DNA of 64,000 bases, from positions 92,295 through 156,294 of the forward strand of contig NZ_JANZKU010000003.1 of NCBI RefSeq assembly GCF_025642785.1, read 5' to 3'. Positions 16,576 to 24,154 of this stretch are shown piece by piece; the stretch's first letter is position 1, and each line of letters begins with the position of its first letter. A model generated the notes under the pieces. It worked only from the letters and a program-made list of their open reading frames with translations, ran no database searches and was not told the origin of the DNA. This stretch comes from Pseudomonas sp. RIT-PI-AD. GTDB lineage: Bacteria; Pseudomonadota; Gammaproteobacteria; Pseudomonadales; Pseudomonadaceae. Made by a program: the position numbers and the translations under genes.

Positions 16576-18111
16576 ATGGCCCCGCCCCCTCCCCCGCGCC
16601 TGGAGTTGCGCGCGATCAGCAAGCGTTACCCCGGTTGCCTGGCCAACGATCGCATTGACCTGTGCATCCAGCCCGGCGAGCTGCATGCGCTGCTCGGCGA
16701 GAACGGTGCCGGCAAGAGCACGCTGATGAAGATCATCTACGGGGTGGTCGCCGCCGACGAGGGCGAGCTGCTGTGGAACGGCGTACCGATCCGGGTGCGC
16801 GACCCGGCCCAGGCGCGCGCCCTCGGCATCGGCATGGTGTTCCAGCATTTCTCGCTGTTCGAGACGCTCACCGTGGCGGAGAACATCGCCCTGGCCCTGG
16901 GTCGGGCCGCCGGGACCCCGCGCCAGTTGGAGCCGCGCATCCGCGAGGTCGCGCGACGCTACGGAATGGAGCTGGAGCCGCAGCGCCTGGTGCACGGGCT
17001 GTCCATCGGCGAGCGCCAGCGGGTGGAAATCCTCCGCTGCCTGATGCAGGACATCCGCCTGCTGATCCTCGACGAACCGACCTCGGTGCTGACGCCCCAG
17101 GAAGCCGAGGACCTGTTCGCCACCCTGCGCCGGCTGGCCGCCGAAGGCTGCAGCATCCTGTTCATCAGCCATAAGCTCGGCGAGGTCCGCGCCCTTTGCC
17201 AGCAGGCCACGGTACTGCGTGGCGGCCGGGTATCCGGGCACTGCGTGCCGGCCGCCTGCAGCGACCTGGAACTGGCGCGGCTGATGGTCGGCGACGCCGA
17301 GGGTTTGCAGGCGCGCTACCCGCAGGCCAGCGGCGGCGCCGCGTTCCTCGGCCTGGAGCGGCTGGACTGGCCCAACCCCGACCCCTTCGGCATGTCGTTG
17401 CGGGAAGTCTCCCTGGAAGTGCGCAGCGGCGAGATCGTCGGCATCGCCGGGGTCGCCGGCAACGGCCAGGACGAATTGCTCGCGTTGCTCTCCGGCGAAT
17501 GCCGCCTGCGCGGCCGCGCGGCCGAGGCGATCCGTTTCGCCGGGCGAACGGTCGGGCACCTGCGGCCGGACGCCCGGCGGCGCCTGGGGCTGGCCTTCGT
17601 CCCCGCCGAACGGCTCGGCCACGGCGCGGTGCCGGAATTGAGCCTGGGCGACAACGCCCTGCTCACCGGCTTCCAACAGGGGCTGCTGAACCGCGGGCTG
17701 ATCCGCCAAGGCCAGGTACGGGCCTTCGCCGAGGCGATCATCCAGCGCTTCGCGGTGAGACCCGCGGATACCGCGGCGGAGGCCCGCAGCCTGTCGGGCG
17801 GCAACCTGCAGAAATTCATCCTCGGCCGGGAAATCCTCCAGCAGCCGAAGCTGCTGGTCGCCGCTCATCCGACCTGGGGCGTCGACGTCGGTGCCGCGGC
17901 GGCGATCCACCAGGCGCTGATCGCCCTGCGCGACGCCGGCGCGGCGATCCTGGTCCTGTCCGAGGACCTGGATGAACTGCTGCAGATCAGCGACCGCCTC
18001 GGCGCGCTCTGCGGCGGACGCCTGTCGGCGCTCAAGCCGCGCGCCGAGGTGAGCGCCCAGGAGGTCGGCCGCTGGATGGCCGGCCAGTTCGACGCCTCCC
18101 AAGCCGCCTGA
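16576..18111 (+). CDS. BMP-type nucleoside/purine ABC transporter, double ATPase
   Basis: 511 residues with two ABC domains. Domain 1 has Walker A GENGAGKSTL, signature LSIGERQRVEI and Walker B LLILDEPTSVLT. Domain 2 has a degenerate Walker A (GVAGNGQDELL), signature LSGGNLQKFILGREI and Walker B LLVAAHPTWGVD. This arrangement is that of the RbsA/NupA-like ATPases of Bmp-dependent nucleoside transporters. Two permease genes follow. In PAO1 the matching genes, PA0136-PA0138, lie near purine deaminases. Its promoter has the shared palindrome at 16516. Confidence 0.88.
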   Translation: MAPPPPPRLELRAISKRYPGCLANDRIDLCIQPGELHALLGENGAGKSTLMKIIYGVVAADEGELLWNGVPIRVRDPAQARALGIGMVFQHFSLFETLTVAENIALALGRAAGTPRQLEPRIREVARRYGMELEPQRLVHGLSIGERQRVEILRCLMQDIRLLILDEPTSVLTPQEAEDLFATLRRLAAEGCSILFISHKLGEVRALCQQATVLRGGRVSGHCVPAACSDLELARLMVGDAEGLQARYPQASGGAAFLGLERLDWPNPDPFGMSLREVSLEVRSGEIVGIAGVAGNGQDELLALLSGECRLRGRAAEAIRFAGRTVGHLRPDARRRLGLAFVPAERLGHGAVPELSLGDNALLTGFQQGLLNRGLIRQGQVRAFAEAIIQRFAVRPADTAAEARSLSGGNLQKFILGREILQQPKLLVAAHPTWGVDVGAAAAIHQALIALRDAGAAILVLSEDLDELLQISDRLGALCGGRLSALKPRAEVSAQEVGRWMAGQFDASQAA

Positions 18112-18348
18112 CGTGAGTTCCTATGCCCGCGACCCGGAACCGCGCGCCCGTCCTTCGCACGCCCTGTCGGGGTCGCCTCCGTTGCCGGCCGGGTTCGCTC
18201 TCCGACCCGACAGCGTTCCGCGACGGAGCATCCGGCCCGCCCGATTCATCCAAGCCGCCTGACGTGAGTCTCCTATGCCCCTGATCCTGGAACCGCGCGC
18301 CTGCCCTTCGCGTGCCCTGTTGGTGTCGTCCCCGTTGCTGGCAGGGCT
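18100..18348. repeat. Imperfect direct duplication of the ATPase/permease junction
   Basis: The stretch from CAAGCCGCCTGACGTGAG (18100) through CTATGCCC, GGAACCGCGCGCC and GTTGCCGGCCGGG (to about 18195) is repeated at 18251-18348, which is the real ATPase tail-like sequence, ribosome-binding region and start of the permease. The first copy has indels and substitutions and leads to no useful frame, so it looks like a decayed duplicate that now fills the 163-base gap between the genes. Confidence 0.75.
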
Positions 18349-19378
18349 GCTCACCCTGCTCGGCGGCGCGCTGCTGTTCGCCGTGCTCGGTCACCCGCCG
18401 CTGGCCACCCTGCATACGCTGCTGATCGCGCCGGTCTCGGACCTCTACGGGCTCTCCGAGCTGCTGGTCAAGGCGCTGCCGATCCTGCTCTGCGCGCTGG
18501 GCCTGGCGGTGGCCTACCGGGCGCGTATCTGGAACATCGGCGCGGAGGGCCAGTTGCTGCTCGGCGCCCTCGCCGGCAGCGCGGTGGCGCTCCAACTCAT
18601 CGCCTGGGAAAGCCGCGCCGCGCTGGCCCTGGTGCTGGCCGCCGGCACCCTCGCCGGGGCCGCCTGGGCGGGCCTGGCGGCCTGGTTGCGCACGCGCTTC
18701 AACGCCAACGAAATCCTCACCACCATCATGCTCAACTACATCGCCCTGAACCTGCTGCTGTTCTGCGTCCACGGCCCGCTGAAGGACCCCGCTGGCTTCA
18801 ATTTCCCCGAATCGGCGATGTTCGGCGACGCCAGCCGCCTGCCGGCGCTGTTCGAGGACGGCCGGGTGCACCTCGGGCTGTACTTCGCCCTGCTGGCGCT
18901 GGTGGCGGTGTGGGTGCTGCTGCAAAAGAGCTTCCTCGGCTTCCAGATCAAGGTGCTCGGCCTCGACCGCCGCGCTGCCGGCTTCGCCGGGTTCCGCGAG
19001 AAGCGCCTGGTCTGGCTGACCCTGGCGATCAGCGGCGGGTTGGCCGGGTTGGCCGGGGTCGGCGAGGTCAGCGGCCCCATCGGCCAACTGGTCCCGCAGG
19101 TGTCGCCGGGCTACGGCTATGCGGCGATCACCGTGGCCTTCCTCGGCCGCCTCAATCCCGTCGGCATCCTCTTCGCCAGCCTGTTGATGGCGCTGCTCTA
19201 CCTGGGCGGGGAGAACGCGCAGATGGCCGCCAACCTGCCCCAGGCGATCACCCAGTTGTTCCAGGGCATGATGCTGTTCTTCCTGCTCGCCTGCGACGTG
19301 CTGATCCTCTACCGGCCGCGCCTGCGCACTTGGCGCCGCCGGGTCCCGGTGGCGCGCGCCCAGGCCGCGACCCCATGA
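18275..19378 (+). CDS. BMP-type ABC transporter permease, subunit 1
   Basis: 367 residues from the ATG at 18275, with about ten membrane spans. GLAVAYRARIWNIGAEGQLLLG and FNANEILTTIMLNYIALNLL are the signature runs of the BPD_transp_2 (LivM/RbsC-like) permeases used with Bmp lipoproteins, and VAFLGRLNPVGILFASLLMA is typical of the C-terminal half. It should form the membrane channel with the next permease and be driven by the double ATPase upstream. A 163-base gap containing a decayed duplicate of its own start separates it from the ATPase. Confidence 0.85.
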   Translation: MPLILEPRACPSRALLVSSPLLAGLLTLLGGALLFAVLGHPPLATLHTLLIAPVSDLYGLSELLVKALPILLCALGLAVAYRARIWNIGAEGQLLLGALAGSAVALQLIAWESRAALALVLAAGTLAGAAWAGLAAWLRTRFNANEILTTIMLNYIALNLLLFCVHGPLKDPAGFNFPESAMFGDASRLPALFEDGRVHLGLYFALLALVAVWVLLQKSFLGFQIKVLGLDRRAAGFAGFREKRLVWLTLAISGGLAGLAGVGEVSGPIGQLVPQVSPGYGYAAITVAFLGRLNPVGILFASLLMALLYLGGENAQMAANLPQAITQLFQGMMLFFLLACDVLILYRPRLRTWRRRVPVARAQAATP

Positions 19379-19431
19379 AGCGCCCTACCCGTTCCCCCAT
19401 CGCGCGCCCCGCGCCGGCCGAGGCCTGATCC

Positions 19432-20358
19432 ATGGATATCGATTCCCTGTCCCCCCTGCTCTACGCCATGGTGCGCACTGGCACGCCGCTGCTGCTGGTG
19501 GCCCTGGGCGAACTGGTGTGCGAGAAGAGCGGCGTGCTCAACCTCGGCCAGGAAGGCATGATGCTGTTCGGCGCGGCGATCGGCTTCATCGTCGCCTTCT
19601 CCAGCGGCAGCCTCTGGCTCGGCGTGCTCTTCGCCTGCCTCGCCGGCATACTCCTGGCCGCGCTGTTCGCCCTGGTGGCGCTCGGCCTCAACGCCAACCA
19701 GGTGGCCTGCGGGCTGGCCCTGACGATCTTCGGCGTCGGCCTGTCGACGTTCGTCGGCGCGGGCTGGGTCGGCAAGCCCCTGGCGGGCTTCGAGCCCCTC
19801 GCCGTGCCGGGCCTGAGTCGCCTCCCGCTGCTCGGGCACATGCTGTTCACCCAGGATGTGCTGGTCTACCTGTCCTTCGCCCTGTTCGCGCTGGTCGCCG
19901 GGTGCCTGCTGAAAAGCCGGGTCGGCCTGATCCTCCAGGCCGTCGGCGAAAATCCCGACGCCGCCAGTGCCCTCGGCCTGCCGGTGCGCGGGGTGCGCCT
20001 GCTGGCGGTGTTGTTCGGCGGCGCCATGGCCGGCCTGGCGGGCGCCTACCTGTCGCTGGCCTACACCCCCATGTGGGCGGAGAACATGACCGCCGGGCGC
20101 GGCTGGATCGCCTTGGCGCTGGTGGTATTCGCCAGTTGGCGGGTGTTCCGCGTGCTGCTCGGCGCCTGGCTGTTCGGCCTGGCCAGCATCCTCCATCTGG
20201 TGGCCCAGGGCGTCGGCCTGGCGATCCCGGCCAACCTGCTGGCGATGCTGCCCTACGTGGCCACCATCCTGGTACTGGTGCTGCTCTCCCGCGACGCCCT
20301 CAAGACCCGCCTCTATGCGCCGGCATCCCTGGGCGAGCCCTGGAAGGCGGGGAGGTAA
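19432..20358 (+). CDS. BMP-type ABC transporter permease, subunit 2
   Basis: 308 residues, hydrophobic throughout. The start MDIDSLSPLLYAMVRTGTPLLLVALGELVCEKSGVLNLG is the standard beginning of the second permease in such systems, with LNLGQEGMMLFGA and GLNANQVACGLALTIFGVGL following. It lies 53 bases after the first permease, so the three genes are probably co-transcribed. The last gene product is followed closely by REP sequences, so the transcript may end within them. Confidence 0.85.
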   Translation: MDIDSLSPLLYAMVRTGTPLLLVALGELVCEKSGVLNLGQEGMMLFGAAIGFIVAFSSGSLWLGVLFACLAGILLAALFALVALGLNANQVACGLALTIFGVGLSTFVGAGWVGKPLAGFEPLAVPGLSRLPLLGHMLFTQDVLVYLSFALFALVAGCLLKSRVGLILQAVGENPDAASALGLPVRGVRLLAVLFGGAMAGLAGAYLSLAYTPMWAENMTAGRGWIALALVVFASWRVFRVLLGAWLFGLASILHLVAQGVGLAIPANLLAMLPYVATILVLVLLSRDALKTRLYAPASLGEPWKAGR

Positions 20359-20362
20359 GGTG

Positions 20363-20500
20363 TTTTTTCGCGGCTGAAATCGCTCCCACGGGTGGGCTGG
20401 GGGACGGTTGTTCTTCCAGCTCTTGGGGATGTTTTCGCGGCTGAAGCCGCTCCCACGAGCGGGGATATTTCTGTCGTGGGAGCGGCTTCAGCCGCGAAGA
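20363..20500. repeat. REP elements downstream of the ABC operon
   Basis: Three copies of the common Pseudomonas REP: TTCGCGGCTGAAATCGCTCC at about 20367, TTCGCGGCTGAAGCCGCTCC at about 20434 and the inverted GGAGCGGCTTCAGCCGCGAA at about 20479. The last two form an inverted pair able to fold as one long hairpin, as in a BIME. They directly abut the RAYT gene on its 3' side. Confidence 0.85.
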
Positions 20501-20506
20501 GGGACT

Positions 20507-20971
20507 CTACGACCACACCGCATCCCACCCGGGATAGTCGCCAATCCGCCTTACCAGCCCTGCCCGCAGTGGATTGGCCAGCACATAGCGGGCGACGTCG
20601 CGCAGGTCCTCGTCTCGCCGCAACGCGCGGTCATGGTAGCCGTCCTGCCAGACCGCGCCACGCAGACCCAGGTGTTGGTCGATCCGCCGGGCGCTACGCC
20701 CCTCGAGCAGGCGCATCAGCTCGTCCAGCCCGAGGGCTCGCGCCCGTACCAAGCCATGCAGGTGATCCGGCATCACCACCCAGGCCAGCGACGCCACTTG
20801 CTCGCCTTCATGCAAGGCGCGCATCTCTCCGACCAGCAGCCGCGCGGCGGTGTACTGGGTGAAAAAGGGTTCACGGCGCGCGGTGCGAGTGGTCAGCAAA
20901 TAGCAGCGGCCAGGTTCCGAATGACGACCTTTGCGTAGATCCCGCGAGTACGCGGGGATCGAGACAGGCAT
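20507..20971 (-). CDS. REP-associated tyrosine transposase (RAYT)
   Basis: 154 residues from the ATG at 20971, with GGAGG upstream; the frame extends to 21046 without support. It is a Y1 (TnpA_REP) transposase: the HUH metal motif is MPDHLHGLV, the catalytic Tyr is probably in WQDGYHDRAL, and GRCYLLTTRT, EGRSARRI and RYVLANPLRAGL fit the family. RAYTs are single-copy housekeeping-like enzymes that cut and move REP sequences. REP copies on both sides (20.4 and 21.0 kb) fit a REPtron arrangement. Confidence 0.85.
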   Translation of the reverse strand: MPVSIPAYSRDLRKGRHSEPGRCYLLTTRTARREPFFTQYTAARLLVGEMRALHEGEQVASLAWVVMPDHLHGLVRARALGLDELMRLLEGRSARRIDQHLGLRGAVWQDGYHDRALRRDEDLRDVARYVLANPLRAGLVRRIGDYPGWDAVWS

Positions 20972-20999
20972 TCCATTGCCCTCCAGATGAGTCGACAAG

Positions 21000-21080
21000 C
21001 ATCGTGGCTGAAGCCACGCCCACCCGCATAGCCTCCCTTCGACCACCGCACCCTGGGAGCGGCTTCAGCCGCGAAAAACA
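21000..21080. repeat. REP elements upstream of the RAYT gene
   Basis: A diverged copy, ATCGTGGCTGAAGCCACGCC at about 21001, and an inverted copy, GGGAGCGGCTTCAGCCGCGA at about 21055, flank a short spacer. They face the REP pair on the other side of the transposase. Confidence 0.75.
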
Positions 21081-21131
21081 CCCTCATCCACGTCGATCAG
21101 CAACACAGCCGCACCATCGCGTCCCACTCCC

Positions 21132-21551
21132 TCACTCCTCCCCTCGCAAATGTGCGTGGTGCCTCACCGGCAACGCCTGCGCCACGCCCCAGGCGATCTC
21201 CGCGAGGAGGAAGGGCAGCAGCACCAGGCTGGCGCCCTGGCTCAAGGCATAGGCCTGCCAGAGCGCGAACAGGCCGCGCCCGGCCGCGTCATAACGGCCG
21301 TAGCGCCGCTGCGGGTCGCGGATCCGCAACACCGACCAGACGCAGACGATGGAACCCATCAGGTTGGCCATCAGCACCTGCACCGGACCGAAGTCGCCGA
21401 GTTCGCCGGGCAGGTCCAGTGCGCGGGCGATGCCCTGCAATGCGCCGTGCAGCAGCGCGAAGGTCCAGGGGGTGGAGAAGGCGACGGTGACGATCAGGTC
21501 GTATCCCGCGCTGGCGCGAACCAGGCGTCGGTAGTGCCGCGGGTTCCACAT
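21132..21551 (-). CDS. Small membrane protein under MerR-type control
   Basis: 139 residues with four likely membrane spans (about 20-40, 58-75, 95-112 and 112-128) and a His/Arg-rich tail (VRHHAHLRGEE). I do not recognise a named family; similar small proteins are annotated as hypothetical in Pseudomonas. It is divergent from a MerR gene and its start lies just downstream of a MerR-type operator, so it is probably the regulator's target. Function unknown. Confidence 0.6.
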   Translation of the reverse strand: MWNPRHYRRLVRASAGYDLIVTVAFSTPWTFALLHGALQGIARALDLPGELGDFGPVQVLMANLMGSIVCVWSVLRIRDPQRRYGRYDAAGRGLFALWQAYALSQGASLVLLPFLLAEIAWGVAQALPVRHHAHLRGEE

Positions 21552-21583
21552 GGCGAATCCTCTAAGGTGGGGGAAGCGCGCAG

Positions 21584-21613
21584 GCTAAAGCCTGGAGTAA
21601 GCTCCAGGGTCAA
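21584..21613 (-). promoter_or_regulatory. MerR-type promoter/operator for the membrane protein
   Basis: Read on the minus strand: a TTGACC -35 box, then the dyad CTGGAG-CTTA-CTCCAG across a long (about 18-19 base) spacer, then TTTAGC as the -10 region. This stretched spacer with central dyad is the hallmark of MerR-activated promoters and points at the 21132-21551 gene. Confidence 0.7.
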
Positions 21614-21631
21614 GCCCTCCGGAGAGTCTCC

Positions 21632-21997
21632 ATGCGTATCGGTGAATTGGCGCGAATCGCCTCGGTCAGTTGCGACAGCCTGCGTTTCTACGAACGCCTG
21701 GGGCTGATCGCGTCGCGTCGCGCGGCCAACGGTTATCGCGACTACCCGGCGGCGGCCGCACAGCGGGTGCTGTACATCAAGACCGCGCAGCGCCTGGGTT
21801 TCAGCCTGGCCGAGGTGGGTGCCAACCTCGCCGGCGTCGAGCGCGCCGCCGACCCGGACACCGCCGTGCGGCTGCTGCTCGGCGACAAGCTGGCGCGGGT
21901 CGACCAGCAGATCGAGGCGCTCCAGCACCTGCGCGAGGAACTGCGCGGGCGCCTGGGCAGCGACTGCCCGCTGCGGCGGGAGGATGCGCTGGCCTGA
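21632..21997 (+). CDS. MerR-family transcriptional regulator
   Basis: 121 residues. The N-terminal winged helix reads MRIGELARIASVSCDSLRFYERLGLI and NGYRDYP, followed by a coiled dimerisation helix (DKLARVDQQIEALQHLREEL) and a C-terminal CPLRRED. A Cys in the recognition region and one at the C-terminus are present, but the CxnC metal-loop of CueR/ZntR is not obvious, so the signal may be redox or an organic compound. Divergent from the membrane-protein gene it probably controls. Confidence 0.8.
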   Translation: MRIGELARIASVSCDSLRFYERLGLIASRRAANGYRDYPAAAAQRVLYIKTAQRLGFSLAEVGANLAGVERAADPDTAVRLLLGDKLARVDQQIEALQHLREELRGRLGSDCPLRREDALA

Positions 21998-22079
21998 GCG
22001 CCCCGCCAGCGGATCGATGTCAGCGCCACGCAAGAACCCCAGGGGCATCCGCAAGGCCAGGACCGATCGCGCCTTCGGC

Positions 22080-22370
22080 GGACCTTGGGTTTTGCACCAG
22101 GGATACCGCGCTCGATGAAGCTTCGGCAAGAACCGCCTCGGCATGCTCATTCACAGCGCGAGAACCGCACGTCGACTCGTCTTCGCTCGCCCTCCGCTCG
22201 ACGACCTCCAGACCGAATCGATGCCGGGAATCTCACCTTCGACGGGCCGACGCACCTCCGTCCAGGGCCGGGACACGCCCGCAACTGCCCGCCCTCGGGT
22301 TCTGCGCCAGAGAGGCTCGCTCGGTAAATCCTCGGCAAAACGCGCCTCGGCATGCTCATCACAGCGAGGG
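22080..22370. repeat. Two imperfect direct repeats of about 80 bp in a gene-free stretch
   Basis: The gap 21998-22572 holds no gene I can support. Within it, 22080-22162 (CTTGGGTTTTGCACCAG ... CGCCTCGGCATGCTCAT) recurs at 22290-22369 (CTCGGGTTCTGCGCCAG ... CGCCTCGGCATGCTCAT), with a 17-base identical end. The rest is GC-rich and low in structure. The origin is unknown; it may be a dispersed intergenic repeat. Confidence 0.6.
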
Positions 22371-22572
22371 CCGTGCCTGATTTCTCCTCGCTCGACGCCC
22401 GGGACAGAACGCGGGTCGCGGGCGCCAGCGAACCCCAACCGACGCCTCCCCGACGGGGCTGACAAACGCCGGGGCACGGGTTATCGTCGCCCCCGCGCCC
22501 ACCGGCGCCCCTGGATCAGCAGACAGGGCAACACTGAGCTGGCGAACCTGAACCCATCAGAGGAGCCGGCCC

Positions 22573-23934
22573 ATGGCTGCCACCCGTATCTGGATCAAGA
22601 ACCCCCTCGCCCTGTTCACCGCCAACCCGCGCGCCGCCGCGGGCGGGCTGGTGATCGAGGGCGGCCTCATCGTGCAACTGCTGGCCACCGGGGAAGCGCC
22701 CGCCACGCCCTGCCAGCAGGTCTTCGACGCCCGCGAGCACGTGGTGTTGCCAGGGCTGATCAACACCCACCACCACTTCTACCAGACCCTCACCCGCGCC
22801 TGGGCACCGGTGGTCAACCAGCCGCTGTTCCCCTGGCTGAAGAGGCTCTACCCGGTGTGGGCGCGGCTGACCCCGGAAAAGCTCGCGGTAGCCAGCACCG
22901 TGGCGCTCACCGAGCTACTGCTCTCCGGCTGCACCACCGCGGCGGATCACCACTACCTGTTCCCCGAGGGCCTGGAGGAGGCCATCGACGTGCAGGTCGA
23001 AGCGGTGCGGGCCCTGGGCATGCGCGCCCTGCTCACCCGCGGCTCGATGAGCCTCGGCGAACAGGATGGCGGACTGCCGCCGCAGCAGACCGTGCAGGAC
23101 GGCCAAGTCATCCTCGACGACAGCCTGCGGCTGATCCGCCGCTACCACGAGCGCGGCGACGGCGCGCGCATCCAGATCGCCCTGGCGCCCTGCTCTCCGT
23201 TTTCGGTGACCAGCGAGATCATGAGGGCCAGCGCCGCCCTGGCCGAGGCCGAGGACGTGCGCCTGCACACCCACCTGGCCGAGACGCTGGACGAAGAGGA
23301 TTTCTGCCGGCAGCGCTTCGGCCTGCGCACCGTGGATTACCTGGACAGCGTCGGCTGGCTCGGCCCGCGCACCTGGCTGGCCCACGGCATCCACTTCGAC
23401 GCCCGGGAGATCGCCCGCCTCGGCGCCGCCGGCACCGGCGTCTGCCACTGCCCCAGTTCGAACATGCGCCTGGCCTCGGGGATCTGTCCGACCCTGGAGC
23501 TGGAAGCGGCCGGCGCGCCGATCGGCCTGGGAGTCGACGGTTCGGCCTCCAACGACGCCTCGAACCTGATCCTCGAAGCCAGGCAGGCGCTGTACCTGCA
23601 ACGCCTGCGCTACGGCGCCGAACGCATCACCCCTGAACTGGCCCTGGGTTGGGCCACCCGTGGCTCGGCCCGGCTGCTCGGGCGCCACGACATCGGCGAG
23701 CTGGCGGTGGGCAAACAGGCCGACCTGGCCTTGTTCAAGCTCGACGAACTGCGCTTCTCCGGCAGCCACGACCCGTTGTCCGCCTTGCTGCTGTGCGGCG
23801 CCGACCGGGCCGACCGGGTGATGGTCGGCGGCCACTGGCGCGTGATCGACGGCCAGGTCGAAGGCCTCGACCTCCCAGCCCTGATCGCCCACCACCGCGA
23901 AGCGGCCAAGACCCTCCTGACCCCACACCCGTAG
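22573..23934 (+). CDS. 8-oxoguanine deaminase
   Basis: 453 residues, an amidohydrolase. Metal and substrate motifs are in order: LPGLINTHHHFYQTLTRAW, HTHLAETLDEEDFC, AHGIHFDAREIARL, HCPSSNMRLASGICP and GVDGSASNDASNL. This set matches the cytosine/8-oxoguanine deaminase branch, in which PA0142 of P. aeruginosa turns 8-oxoguanine into uric acid. The stop codon lies inside a REP-like sequence. It is preceded by a 575-base gene-free stretch and is not in an operon with the transporter. Confidence 0.88.
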   Translation: MAATRIWIKNPLALFTANPRAAAGGLVIEGGLIVQLLATGEAPATPCQQVFDAREHVVLPGLINTHHHFYQTLTRAWAPVVNQPLFPWLKRLYPVWARLTPEKLAVASTVALTELLLSGCTTAADHHYLFPEGLEEAIDVQVEAVRALGMRALLTRGSMSLGEQDGGLPPQQTVQDGQVILDDSLRLIRRYHERGDGARIQIALAPCSPFSVTSEIMRASAALAEAEDVRLHTHLAETLDEEDFCRQRFGLRTVDYLDSVGWLGPRTWLAHGIHFDAREIARLGAAGTGVCHCPSSNMRLASGICPTLELEAAGAPIGLGVDGSASNDASNLILEARQALYLQRLRYGAERITPELALGWATRGSARLLGRHDIGELAVGKQADLALFKLDELRFSGSHDPLSALLLCGADRADRVMVGGHWRVIDGQVEGLDLPALIAHHREAAKTLLTPHP

Positions 23935-24083
23935 GGTGGATGACGCTTTCCTCATCCACCGCGCAGACACACGCGGCGATCACCCTCACTGCCCCAGGAC
24001 GCTCTGCCTGGTGGATGGGTGAAGCTCATCCACCCTACGCACACCCCACACCCGTAGGGTGGATGACGCTTTCCTCATCCACC
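23931..24083. repeat. REP-like stem-loops after the 8-oxoguanine deaminase gene
   Basis: GTAGGGTGGATGACGCTTTC...CATCCACC occurs at 23931-23960 and 24054-24083, with the inverted form GGTGGATGGGTGAAGCTC...CCTAC at 24010-24038. The element is the same family as at 8.3 and 10.2 kb. The first copy supplies the TAG stop of the upstream gene (23932-23934) and sits between two convergent genes, so it may act as a bidirectional terminator. Confidence 0.8.
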
Positions 24084-24154
24084 GAGATGATTCAGCCCTA
24101 GCCCAAAGCCCATTCACTGGGCCAGCCCGCCCGGAGGTTAGGTGAGCCACGACC

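Noticed and set aside
22143-23636. 497-codon plus-strand frame overlapping the 8-oxoguanine deaminase gene
   Set aside because: Arg/Pro/Ala-rich shadow; the deaminase frame contains all metal-binding motifs.
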